Part shown: one piece after another, positions 1 through 8,911 of the stretch
Layout: every line of letters starts with the position of its first letter
How positions within the stretch are numbered: position 1 is the stretch's first letter
Source of the DNA: Pseudomonadota bacterium
GTDB taxonomy: Bacteria > Pseudomonadota > Gammaproteobacteria > Xanthomonadales > Xanthomonadaceae
DNA: 9,760 nt
Reading direction: 5' to 3'
Assembly (NCBI GenBank): GCA_023430045.1
Contig: JAEZCF010000147.1
Coordinates: 1 to 9,760, forward strand
Program-made: the position numbers and the translations under genes
The notes under the pieces: generated by a model
Database searches by the model: none
The model's input: the letters and a program-made list of their open reading frames with translations, nothing else
What the model was told of the DNA's origin: nothing

Positions 1-2
1 TC

Positions 3-3000
3 CTGGAAGACGCCAACACGCTGCTCAGCAGCGTGGTGCGTGAACAGCGGCCGGTCACCCCCGCCGGGGAATGGCTGCTCGACAACTACTACCTGATCGA
101 AGAACAGATCCAGACCGCACGACGCCACCTGCCGCGCGGCTACAGCCGGCAGTTGCCGTCACTTGCCGCCGGCCCATCGGCCGGGTTGCCGCGCGTGTAT
201 GAGCTGTCGATGCAGGCCATCGCGCACGGCGACGGGCGCATCGACGCCGATACGCTAGGTCGTTTCATCGCCTCGTACCAGTCGCTTGCGCCCTTGAGCC
301 TGGGCGAACTGTGGGCCGTTCCCATCATGCTGCGCCTGGCGCTGCTGGAGAATCTGCGGCGCATGGCAGCCAGGGTGATGCGCGATGGCACGGACCGCAG
401 TCTGGCTGCGCAATGGGCGGACAACCTCAATCGCGCGGCCTCCGACACCCCTACCGATGTGGTCCTGGTGGTTGCCGACATGGCACGGTCCGAGCCCCCC
501 TTGACCGGCGCCTTCATCGCCGAACTGACCCGCTCGCTGCAGGGGCGCGGGGGCGCGTGGGCCATGCCCGTCGCCTGGCTGGAACAGTGGGCTGCAGCGG
601 CTGGGCAGCGCATCGACGAACTGGTCGCGGCCGAGGGGCAGCAGCAGGCGGCCGATCAGGTCTCCATCGGCAACAGCATCGGCAGCCTGCGCTTTCTCTC
701 CACCATGGATTGGCGCACGTTTGTCGAAGAGATGAGTGTGGTCGAGCAGCGGCTGCGGGAAGACCCCATGGGTGTCTATCCGCAGATGGATTTTGGCACC
801 CGCGACGCCTATCGCCACGTGGTCGAGAAGATCGCCCGCGGCAGCCGCGTCGCGGAAGAGCGCGTTGCCACCATTGCGCTGGACCTGGCACGGGCGGCTG
901 GGCCGGTTGAAGGGCCACGCACGCACGTAGGCTACTGGCTGGTCGGCGAAGGACTGCCCACCACCGTTGAAGCGGTGGCCGAAGCAGCACCGCGGCACCG
1001 CAAGGCACGGCAACTGGCACATCGCGTGCCGCTTGCGTTGTACCTGCTGCCGATCATCCTGCTGGCGGTGCTGGCCACGGGTGGCCTGCTGGCCACCGGC
1101 GTTGGCTCGGTGCCCGTGTGGCTGGCCGCGCTGCTCGGGCTGCTGGTGTTCAGTGAGCTGGGCATCGTCCTGGTGAACTGGACCGCCACGGTGCTGGTCA
1201 CGCCCAGGCCGCTTCCCAAGCTCGATTTCAGCGAAGGCATCCCTGCCGCCTGCGCCACGGTGGTCGCGGTTCCCTCCATGCTGTCCAGCATCGACGGAAT
1301 CGACGTGCTGATCGAAGCGCTGGAAGTCCGCTTCCAGGCCAACCGCGATCCTCAGCTGCGCTTCGTGCTGCTGACGGACTTTCTCGACGCCGCGGAAGCC
1401 GAGATGCCGACGGACAACACCCTGCTTGCGCACGCGGTGGAGCGGATCGACGAATTGAACAGTCGCTATGCGTCCGAGCGCGGCGACCGCTTCTACCTGC
1501 TGCACCGCCCCCGGCACTGGAATCCAGGCGAAGGTGTGTGGATGGGTCAAGAGCGCAAGCGCGGCAAGCTGGCCGCGCTCAATGCCCTGCTCCGCCAGGG
1601 CGATGCGGCCGCGTTCATGCGCACCGTCGGTGACACGGCTGCCCTGATCGGCGTCCGCTACGTCATCACCCTGGATTCGGACACGCAACTTCCGCGGGAT
1701 GCGGCACGCGCATTTGTCGCCACCCTGGCACACCCGCTCAACCGCCCGCGCTTCGATCCTACGTTGCAACGCGTGGTGGAGGGCTACGGCATCCTGCAGC
1801 CCAGCGTCGGCACCAGTCTGGGCACGCGCCGCACCTCGCGCTTTGCCAGAATGTTCGGCAGCGAGCCGGGCATCGATCCCTACACGCGCATGGTTTCGGA
1901 CGTCTATCAGGACCTGTTCGACGAAGGCTCGTTCGTAGGCAAGGGCATCTATGACGTCGAAGCCTTCGAGCATGCGCTCGAGGGGCGCCTGCCCGAGAAC
2001 CGCATCCTCAGCCACGACCTGCTGGAGGGGTGCTATGCACGCGCTGGCCTGGTCAGCGACGTGCGCCTTTACGAGGATTATCCCGAACGCTATGTCGCCG
2101 ACGCCAAGCGCCGTGCGCGCTGGATCCGCGGCGACTGGCAGCTGTTGCCGTGGTTGTTGCCGTGGACACCGCGCCCGGGATCAGGTTGGGAACGCAACCG
2201 GCTCAGCCTGCTGTCGCGGGGCAAGTTGCTGGATAATCTGCGCCGGAGCCTGGTGCCGATCGCTGCCCTGACCTTGCTGGTGGCGGGCTGGCTGTACGGC
2301 GAGAACCCGGCTGCATGGACGGCATGGGTCCTCGCGCTGTGGTTCGCGCCGCCGCTGATAAGCATGCTGCGTGATGCCCTGAGCGTTCCGGATGACACAC
2401 CGCTCGAGGCGCACTACATCATGGTCGGCCGTGGCACGCTGCAGTCGTTGCTGCGCGCGTCCACCCAGATCGCCTGCCTGCCCTACGAAGCATTGCTGGC
2501 CGGTGGCGCGGTACTGCGCACGCTCTGGCGCATGACCATCACCCGCCGCCACCTGCTGCAATGGAACCCCTCCAGCGAAGTCGAGCGTCGCCTCGGCGGC
2601 GACCGCGGCGCGGAATGGCGGGTGATGGCGCCGGCATCGCTGCTGGCGCTCGTGCTGGCAGCGGTCGTGGCCAGCGTGCATCCGCAGGCGCTGCCTGTCG
2701 CCCTGCCCTTGCTGTTGGCGTGGACCTTCGCGCCCGCATTGATGGCGTGGCTGGGCCGGCCGCCGGCCGCGAGCGTGGCCGAACTATCCGTGACCCAGCG
2801 GGCGTTCCTGGGCCGGCTGGCGCGGCGCACCTGGTCTTTCTTCCAGGCCTGGGTACGCGAGCAGGATCACTGGCTGCCGCCGGACAACATCCAGGAGCAC
2901 CCGTCGCTGGTGGTTGCGCGGCGTACCTCGCCGACCAACATCGGCCTGTCCCTGCTGGCCAATCTGTCTGCGTGGGATTTCGGCTGGCTGCAGCAGGGCG

Positions 3001-6000
3001 CAGTGGCCGAACGTACGGCCCTCACGTTCGATACGCTGGACACGCTGCCGCGCCACCGCGGCCACTTCCTGAACTGGTATGACACCGAAACCCTGGCACC
3101 GCTGCCGCCGCGCTACGTCTCCACCGTGGACAGCGGCAACCTTGCCGGCCACCTGCTGACGCTGCGCCAGGGCCTGCTTGCGCTGGTGGACGCGCCGGTG
3201 CTGGCGCCGCACACCTTCGATGGCCTGGCCGATACGCTCGGCGTGCTGGAAGAGGAGCGACAGCGCCATCGCCCCGACGACGCGCAGGTGAGCCAGGCGC
3301 TCAACCACCTTCGCCAGCGCCTGGCGTCAACGCGTAGTGACCGCCCGCGCGGCACGGCCCAGGTGCTCGCCCGGCTGCAGGAGCTGGCCGGTCTGGCCGA
3401 TGCCGTGCTGGCGCAGTGGCCGGCACCGCCATCGCCCGAGGAAGGCGAGCTGCACTGGCCAGCACTGTTCGCCGCCGAATGCCATGCTGCCCAGGCATCG
3501 CTCGCCGGCATCCCGGCCGATGCCTTCGCATCCGACGAGGCGCCGGTACCCAGTCTGCGCCAGCTGGCCGACCTGCCCGGTACGGCCGGTGCGGACGCGC
3601 GCGCGCGCATCGAGCAACTGCAGAACCTGGCGCACCGCGCCGGGCAGTTCTCGCTGATGGAATACGGGTTCCTGTTCTACCGTAACCGCAACCTGCTCTC
3701 GATCGGGTACAACGTCGACGACCACCGCCTCGACAACAGCTTCTACGACCTGCTGGCCTCCGAAGCGCGACTGTGCGCCTTCGTCGCCATCGCCCAGGGC
3801 CAGCTGGCGCAGGAAAGCTGGTTCGCGCTCGGCCGGATGCTCACCGAGGTCAACGGCACGCCGACGCTGCTGTCATGGAGTGGCTCCATGTTCGAGTACC
3901 TCATGCCGCAGCTGGTGATGCCCAGCTATCCCGACACGCTGCTGGACCAGACCGCGCGGCATGCGGTGGAGGCGCAGATCGTCTACGGCCGTACGCTGAA
4001 CCTGCCATGGGGCGTGTCCGAGTCCGGCTACAACGCCGTCGATGCCCGCCTGAACTACCAGTACCGCGCGTTTGGCGTGCCAGGGCTGGGGCTAAAGCGC
4101 GGCCTGGGCCAGGATCGTGTCATCGCGCCCTATGCCAGCATGATGGCGCTGATGGTGGTGCCGGAAGCGGCGTGCCAGAACCTCCAGGCGATGGAGGAAC
4201 TGGGCTTCTCCGGGCGCTTTGGCATGTACGAAGCAGTCGACTACACCCCCGCACGGGTGCCACCGGGACAGGATCACGTTCTGCTGCGTTCGTTCATGGC
4301 CCACCACCAGGGCATGGGCCTGTTGTCGCTGGATTACCTGCTGCGCGACCAGCCAATGCAGCGCCGCTTCGTTGCCGATGTCGAATTCCAGGCCACCTTG
4401 TTGCTGCTGCAGGAGCGCATTCCGCGCATCGGCGTCTTCCATCCCCATGAGGTCGAAGCCCTGGGCGAGCACGCCGCCATGGCCGAGCACGAGACGGCCC
4501 TGCGCGTCCTGCGCGATCCGGGTGGCCCGCGCCCGGAGGTGCAGCTGCTCTCCAACGGACGCTACCACGGCATGCTGACCCATGCCGGCGGCGGCTACAG
4601 CCGCCACGGTGACCTGTCGCTCACCCGTTGGCGCGAAGACGGCACCACCGATGCCTGGGGTACGTTCTGCTACCTGCGCGACGTGGACAGCGGCGAGTTC
4701 TGGTCTGCCGCCTACCAGCCCACCTGCGTGCCGATGGACAATTACGAGGCGATCTTCTCGGACGCCAAGGCCGAATTCCGCGGTGCCCGCCGCGGTTGCG
4801 AGAGCCACCTGCAGGTCGCCATCTCCGCCGAGGACGACATCGAGCTCAGGCGCTTGCGCCTGACCAACCGCAGCCGGCGCCAGCGCACGGTGGAGATCAC
4901 CACCTATGCCGAAGTGGTGCTGGCACCCGGGGCGTCCGACGATGCACACCCGGCCTTCAGCAACCTCTTCGTGCAGAGCGAGATCCTGGCCGCCAAGCAG
5001 GCCCTTCTGTGCACGCGCCGGCCACGTTCGCACGACGAAGTGCCACCGTGGATGTTCCATCTGGTCGCGGTGCATGACGCAGATGTCGTGTCGATCTCCT
5101 ACGAAACCGACCGTGCGCGCTTCCTGGGTCGTGGCAACACGCCGCGGACACCGCAGGCGTTGACCACCGATACCGATCTCTCCGGAACGGACGGCTCGGT
5201 GCTCGACCCGGTCGTGGCCATCCGCGTGCGGGTAGTGCTGGAACCGGAGCAGACCGTGCAGCTGGACATGGTGTACGGCATCGGCACAGACCGCCCCGGG
5301 TGCGAAGCGCTGGTAGACAAGTACCGTGATCGTCGCCTGGCCGACCGCGTCTTCGATCTGGCCTGGACGCACAGCCAGGTGGTGCGCCGGCAGATCAATG
5401 CAAGCCAGGCGGAGGCGTCGCTGTACGAGCGCCTGGCCAGCCACGTGCTGTATGCCAATCCGCTGCTGCGCGCAGGTGCAGGCGTCCTCCAGCAGAACCA
5501 AAGAGGGCAATCCGGGCTGTGGGGACACGCCATCTCGGGCGATCTGCCGATCGTCCTTCTCAAGGTCACCGACGCGGAGAACGTGGAGCTGGTCAGGCAA
5601 CTGGTGCAGGCCCATGCCTATTGGCGCCAGAAGGGACTCCGCACCGACCTGGTCATCTGGAACGACAGCAAGGCTGGCTATCGCCAGGAACTGCAGGACC
5701 AGATTCTGGGCATGGTCGCCGCCAGCTCGGAGACGGGCCTGCTCGACCGCCCCGGCGGCATCTTCGTGCGGCCGGTGCAGAACATGAGCCACGAGGACCG
5801 CATTCTGTTGCAGGCGGTGGCACGGGTGGTGATCAGCGACGAGGACGGCACGCTGGCCGCACAGGTGACACGCCAGCCCCTTCCCGTTCGACGGATTCCT
5901 GCCCTGGTGCCGCAGGCGGAGCAGCAGGAACTGGCACTGTCCATGGAGATGGAGGCCACGCCTGGGCTGCCTGTTGTTGCCGACCACGGACCCGAACCCG

Positions 6001-8477
6001 GCATGCCCCCGGGCGCCGAGCACGACGACGAGGTGGACGACCCGTGGCCCTTCCTTCCGTACCGCGGCACGGGCCGTTTCGACAACGGCACCGGCAGTTT
6101 CAGCGATGATGGCCGCGAGTACGTCGTGGTGCTGCGCGAAGGTGCCCCGACGCCGGCGCCGTGGGCCAATGTGATCGCGAACGCTCGCCTGGGCACGGTC
6201 GTCAGCGAGAGCGCACCGGGCTACACGTGGTTCGAGAACGCACACGAATTCCGCCTGACACCCTGGCTCAACGATCCGGTGTCCGACACCGGCGGCGAAG
6301 CCTTCTACGTGCGCGACGAGGACACCGGCCGTGTCTGGTCGCCAATGCCGCTGCCGTGCAGGGGCACCGGCGCGTACCGCACCCGCCATGGATTCGGCTA
6401 CACGGTCTACGAGCATGTTGAAGACGGCATCGTCAGCGAGTTGTGGGTATTCGTCGACGTCGCCGCCCCGCTCAAGTTCTCCGTCCTGCGACTGCACAAC
6501 CTGTCGGGCAGGCCACGGCGGCTGTCGGCCATCGGCTACGTTGAATGGGTCATGGGTGACCTGCGCCCGAAGTCGCGCATGCATGTGGTCACCGAACGCG
6601 ACGCGCAGACCGGCGCGCTGATGGCGCGCAACAGCTACAACACCGAGTTCGGCGGCCGGATGGCCTTCTTCGACACCGACGCCGAGGGCTGCGGCTGGAC
6701 CTGTGATCGCCTTGAGTTCATCGGCCGCAACGGCAGCCTGCATGCGCCGGCGGCGCTGCTTCGCGAACGTCTTGATGCACGGGCAGGTGCGGGCCTGGAT
6801 CCCTGCGCGGCGCTCCAGGTACCTCTGGATCTCGCCCCGGGCGACCGCAGTGAAACGACGTTCCGCCTTGGCGCGGGGCGAGACCGCGAGGAAACACTGG
6901 CGTTGGCACGAAGCCGCCAGGGCAATCAGGAAGCCATCGATGCGCTGGACGCCGTGCGCATCCACTGGCGCAATGTGCTTGCCACGGTGCAGGTACGTAC
7001 GCCGGACCCAGCATTGGACGCACTGGCCAATGGCTGGCTGGTCTACCAGACCCTGGGCTGCCGCTACCTGGCGCGCAGTGGCTACTATCAGTCAGGCGGC
7101 GCGTTCGGCTTCCGCGACCAGCTGCAGGACGCACTCGCCCTCGTACACACCCAGCCGGACCTGACCCGCGAACACCTGCTGCTCTGCGCGGCACACCAGT
7201 TCACCGAAGGCGATGTGATGCACTGGTGGCACCCGCCGCAAGGTCGCGGCGTGCGCACCCGCTGTTCGGACGACTACCTGTGGCTGCCTCAGGGCGCATG
7301 CCGCTACCTGGAGGTCACCGGCGACGCCAGCGTGCTGGACGAAGTGGTCGGCTTCATCGAGGGGCGCGCGGTGACACCGGAAGAGGAAGGGTATTACGAC
7401 ATGCCTACCCCATCGGTGCAGCGCGGCACACTGTATGCGCACTGTATCGTCGCGCTCGAACGCGGTTGCCGGTTGCTTGGCGAGCGCGGTCTTCCCTTGA
7501 TGGGTACCGGCGATTGGAACGACGGCATGAACCGTGTCGGCGATCAGCAGCGCGGCGAAAGTGTGTGGCTCGGATTCTTCCTGCATGACACGTTGCGCCG
7601 CTTCATCGTGCTGGCCAACGCGCGTGGCGATGCCGACCGTGCACAGTGGTGCCAGGAACAGGCCGACCGACTGCGTCAGAACCTGGAACACCACGCATGG
7701 GACGGGGCGTGGTATCGCCGCGCCTGGTTCGACAACGGCGCCCCGTTGGGCTCCTCACAAAACGAGGAATGCCGCATCGATTCGATTTCGCAGAGCTGGT
7801 CGGTGCTGTCAGGCGTCGCCACGCCTGAGCGTGCCTCGCAGGCGCTGGATTCGCTGTACACGCATCTGGTGCGAAAGGACGCAAAACTGATCCAGCTTCT
7901 GGATCCGCCCTTCGACCAGACCACGGAGGACCCCGGTTACATTCGGGGTTACGTGCCGGGCGTGCGCGAGAACGGCGGCCAGTACACCCACGCGGCCGTG
8001 TGGGCAGCCATGGCATTCGCGCAGCAGGGAGATGCGGTGCGTGCCTGGGAGCTGGCCGGCATGATCAACCCCGTCCGTCACACACTGGACCCGGAAGCAG
8101 TCCAGACGTACCGCGTCGAACCGTACGTACTGGCGGCGGATGTATACGCCGTGTCTCCGCACGTCGGGCGCGGCGGCTGGACGTGGTACACCGGGTCGGC
8201 CGGTTGGATGTATCGCCTGCTGGTCGAATCCCTGCTCGGCATCCGTCGCGAAGGTGACCGCCTGTCGCTTGAACCTTGCCTGCCCGACCACTGGCCGTCG
8301 TTCGAATTGAGCTACCGCTTCGGGCGCAGCCGGTATGAGTTCGTGGTGACCCGCACTGCGCAGGATCAGCCGACGCTGCATGTGGATGACGTCCTGCAGC
8401 CGGACCTCAGCGTCGTGCTCCGCGACGACGGCCATTACTACCGTGTCGTGCTGGACCTGCCTGCGGTTCCGGGATGA
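3..8477 (+). CDS. ndvB: Cyclic beta-1,2-glucan synthase (GT84-GH94), 5' end missing
   Basis: This inner-membrane enzyme polymerises glucose from UDP-glucose into protein-linked beta-1,2 chains, trims them by phosphorolysis and cyclises them for export to the periplasm (family knowledge). Residues are counted from the GTG at 33. Membrane segments lie near 333-388, 740-778 and 865-905. The GT84 domain, about 408-715, shows DSD at 548-550, HD at 661-662 and an RW pair at 696-697 followed by RGDW. A glycoamylase-like domain, about 960-1440, shows RTSPTNIG from 964, VSTVDSGN from 1029, WSGSMFEY from 1282 and AHHQGMG near 1424. Two GH94-type beta-sandwich regions begin near 1506 and 2010, separated by an acidic, Pro-rich linker (1950-2009). 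The C-terminal helical catalytic part has GFRDQLQD (Asp 2362), SDD (2412-2414), GDWNDGM (from 2493), RENGGQYTH (2645-2653) and GGWTWYTG (from 2714). The frame is open to the window edge, so GTG 33 is internal. Family members are about 2,800-2,900 residues, so only a short N-terminus should be missing. Confidence 0.95.
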   Translation: MEDANTLLSSVVREQRPVTPAGEWLLDNYYLIEEQIQTARRHLPRGYSRQLPSLAAGPSAGLPRVYELSMQAIAHGDGRIDADTLGRFIASYQSLAPLSLGELWAVPIMLRLALLENLRRMAARVMRDGTDRSLAAQWADNLNRAASDTPTDVVLVVADMARSEPPLTGAFIAELTRSLQGRGGAWAMPVAWLEQWAAAAGQRIDELVAAEGQQQAADQVSIGNSIGSLRFLSTMDWRTFVEEMSVVEQRLREDPMGVYPQMDFGTRDAYRHVVEKIARGSRVAEERVATIALDLARAAGPVEGPRTHVGYWLVGEGLPTTVEAVAEAAPRHRKARQLAHRVPLALYLLPIILLAVLATGGLLATGVGSVPVWLAALLGLLVFSELGIVLVNWTATVLVTPRPLPKLDFSEGIPAACATVVAVPSMLSSIDGIDVLIEALEVRFQANRDPQLRFVLLTDFLDAAEAEMPTDNTLLAHAVERIDELNSRYASERGDRFYLLHRPRHWNPGEGVWMGQERKRGKLAALNALLRQGDAAAFMRTVGDTAALIGVRYVITLDSDTQLPRDAARAFVATLAHPLNRPRFDPTLQRVVEGYGILQPSVGTSLGTRRTSRFARMFGSEPGIDPYTRMVSDVYQDLFDEGSFVGKGIYDVEAFEHALEGRLPENRILSHDLLEGCYARAGLVSDVRLYEDYPERYVADAKRRARWIRGDWQLLPWLLPWTPRPGSGWERNRLSLLSRGKLLDNLRRSLVPIAALTLLVAGWLYGENPAAWTAWVLALWFAPPLISMLRDALSVPDDTPLEAHYIMVGRGTLQSLLRASTQIACLPYEALLAGGAVLRTLWRMTITRRHLLQWNPSSEVERRLGGDRGAEWRVMAPASLLALVLAAVVASVHPQALPVALPLLLAWTFAPALMAWLGRPPAASVAELSVTQRAFLGRLARRTWSFFQAWVREQDHWLPPDNIQEHPSLVVARRTSPTNIGLSLLANLSAWDFGWLQQGAVAERTALTFDTLDTLPRHRGHFLNWYDTETLAPLPPRYVSTVDSGNLAGHLLTLRQGLLALVDAPVLAPHTFDGLADTLGVLEEERQRHRPDDAQVSQALNHLRQRLASTRSDRPRGTAQVLARLQELAGLADAVLAQWPAPPSPEEGELHWPALFAAECHAAQASLAGIPADAFASDEAPVPSLRQLADLPGTAGADARARIEQLQNLAHRAGQFSLMEYGFLFYRNRNLLSIGYNVDDHRLDNSFYDLLASEARLCAFVAIAQGQLAQESWFALGRMLTEVNGTPTLLSWSGSMFEYLMPQLVMPSYPDTLLDQTARHAVEAQIVYGRTLNLPWGVSESGYNAVDARLNYQYRAFGVPGLGLKRGLGQDRVIAPYASMMALMVVPEAACQNLQAMEELGFSGRFGMYEAVDYTPARVPPGQDHVLLRSFMAHHQGMGLLSLDYLLRDQPMQRRFVADVEFQATLLLLQERIPRIGVFHPHEVEALGEHAAMAEHETALRVLRDPGGPRPEVQLLSNGRYHGMLTHAGGGYSRHGDLSLTRWREDGTTDAWGTFCYLRDVDSGEFWSAAYQPTCVPMDNYEAIFSDAKAEFRGARRGCESHLQVAISAEDDIELRRLRLTNRSRRQRTVEITTYAEVVLAPGASDDAHPAFSNLFVQSEILAAKQALLCTRRPRSHDEVPPWMFHLVAVHDADVVSISYETDRARFLGRGNTPRTPQALTTDTDLSGTDGSVLDPVVAIRVRVVLEPEQTVQLDMVYGIGTDRPGCEALVDKYRDRRLADRVFDLAWTHSQVVRRQINASQAEASLYERLASHVLYANPLLRAGAGVLQQNQRGQSGLWGHAISGDLPIVLLKVTDAENVELVRQLVQAHAYWRQKGLRTDLVIWNDSKAGYRQELQDQILGMVAASSETGLLDRPGGIFVRPVQNMSHEDRILLQAVARVVISDEDGTLAAQVTRQPLPVRRIPALVPQAEQQELALSMEMEATPGLPVVADHGPEPGMPPGAEHDDEVDDPWPFLPYRGTGRFDNGTGSFSDDGREYVVVLREGAPTPAPWANVIANARLGTVVSESAPGYTWFENAHEFRLTPWLNDPVSDTGGEAFYVRDEDTGRVWSPMPLPCRGTGAYRTRHGFGYTVYEHVEDGIVSELWVFVDVAAPLKFSVLRLHNLSGRPRRLSAIGYVEWVMGDLRPKSRMHVVTERDAQTGALMARNSYNTEFGGRMAFFDTDAEGCGWTCDRLEFIGRNGSLHAPAALLRERLDARAGAGLDPCAALQVPLDLAPGDRSETTFRLGAGRDREETLALARSRQGNQEAIDALDAVRIHWRNVLATVQVRTPDPALDALANGWLVYQTLGCRYLARSGYYQSGGAFGFRDQLQDALALVHTQPDLTREHLLLCAAHQFTEGDVMHWWHPPQGRGVRTRCSDDYLWLPQGACRYLEVTGDASVLDEVVGFIEGRAVTPEEEGYYDMPTPSVQRGTLYAHCIVALERGCRLLGERGLPLMGTGDWNDGMNRVGDQQRGESVWLGFFLHDTLRRFIVLANARGDADRAQWCQEQADRLRQNLEHHAWDGAWYRRAWFDNGAPLGSSQNEECRIDSISQSWSVLSGVATPERASQALDSLYTHLVRKDAKLIQLLDPPFDQTTEDPGYIRGYVPGVRENGGQYTHAAVWAAMAFAQQGDAVRAWELAGMINPVRHTLDPEAVQTYRVEPYVLAADVYAVSPHVGRGGWTWYTGSAGWMYRLLVESLLGIRREGDRLSLEPCLPDHWPSFELSYRFGRSRYEFVVTRTAQDQPTLHVDDVLQPDLSVVLRDDGHYYRVVLDLPAVPG

Positions 8478-8719
8478 GCCTGCGACACGAAATACAGGCA
8501 CAGCTGGATGCGCTGGCCGAGATGCTGGACCACTGGGTGACGCGGGTGCGCCATCCAGCACAGTTCTGGCCGCAGTTTGAGGTGCTGGCGGCAGAGATTC
8601 TGGACCAGTGCGCGCGCACGGAAAGGGACGAGGTGCGTGCGTGTATCGACGCCATGCTCAAGGATCATGGGCTGAAGCGGCCGTCGGGGCACGAGGGTGA
8701 TGATCGCGGAGTGGAGTGA
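8474..8719 (+). CDS. Small hypothetical protein, translationally coupled to ndvB
   Basis: I do not recognise this 81-residue protein. Its ATG overlaps the ndvB stop in an ATGA arrangement, and no clear Shine-Dalgarno sequence precedes it, which fits translation by ribosomes finishing ndvB. The product is predicted to be soluble and mostly helical. Residues 1-65 alternate charged and hydrophobic positions (for example QAQLDALAEMLDHW and FEVLAAEILDQCAR). The tail after about residue 68 is polar and glycine-rich. There is no signal peptide, membrane segment, or metal-binding Cys/His cluster. Base composition matches ndvB, so it appears to be part of the resident chromosome. A helper role for the glucan synthase is possible from position alone, but nothing in the sequence shows it. 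The overlap and high coding-like GC favour a real gene; the short length keeps confidence moderate. Confidence 0.6.
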   Translation: MSLRHEIQAQLDALAEMLDHWVTRVRHPAQFWPQFEVLAAEILDQCARTERDEVRACIDAMLKDHGLKRPSGHEGDDRGVE

Positions 8720-8823
8720 TGACAGCATTTGCTGCCACGTCCCGTGCCCGCCTGCTTTGTCCATGGACACTCTGCCGCGCCGACGTATACGCAGGCGTGG
8801 TTGCCCAGCCCGCCAGTCAGTAG
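8719..8823 (+). CDS. Possible 34-residue ORF coupled by TGATG; may be a gene remnant
   Basis: An ATG at 8719 shares one base with the TGA of the preceding 81-codon gene (TGATG), and the frame runs to a TAG at 8821-8823. The predicted product begins MTAFAATSRARLLC and ends VVAQPASQ. It has no recognisable domain. The overlap would allow reinitiation, so it could be a short third gene of the ndvB unit or the surviving start of a longer gene cut off when the downstream foreign segment arrived. A chance frame in GC-rich DNA is equally possible. Confidence 0.2.
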   Translation: MTAFAATSRARLLCPWTLCRADVYAGVVAQPASQ

Positions 8824-8911
8824 TCCTGTGAGCATGGCCAGCGATCGTCAGCACCAGGGAGCTGCACTCGGCGAAGTGTCCACTATCGGCCAGGAGCGGA
8901 CATCGACCAGA
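8824..8911. other. Intergenic stretch between the ndvB unit and the integron cassette
   Basis: No convincing gene, RNA or terminator with a T-run is visible here. The stretch remains GC-rich like the chromosome to its left. Its one structured element is an imperfect inverted repeat at 8877-8902. A plus-strand frame of 73 codons (8729-8950) crosses it, but that frame also runs through the attC site, lacks coupling or a ribosome binding site, and has a low-complexity composition, so I do not call it. Confidence 0.5.
8877..8902. repeat. Imperfect inverted repeat (hairpin TGTCC...GGACA)
   Basis: TGTCC at 8877-8881 pairs with GGACA at 8898-8902. An A/C mismatch follows (8882 against 8897), then CT at 8883-8884 pairs with AG at 8895-8896, leaving a loop of ten bases. 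This gives seven pairs in an eight-position stem. No T-run follows on either strand, so it is not a standard intrinsic terminator. It lies just outside the attC site, between the resident operon and the cassette. It could be part of a dispersed intergenic palindrome or an operator, but the sequence does not decide this. Confidence 0.45.

Noticed and set aside
33..35. GTG at 33 as the start of the glucan synthase
   Set aside because: The frame is open to the window edge, and the codons before it (from position 3, LEDANTLLSS) read as normal family sequence, so the real start is upstream of the window.
255..2015. 586-codon minus-strand frame inside ndvB
   Set aside because: Same reason: a shadow of the GT84 and N-terminal coding region with no recognisable domain.
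4092..6965. 957-codon minus-strand frame inside ndvB
   Set aside because: It is antisense to a clearly conserved coding region; GC-rich codon use makes long shadow frames common, and its translation is rich in His, Arg and Gln without any domain.
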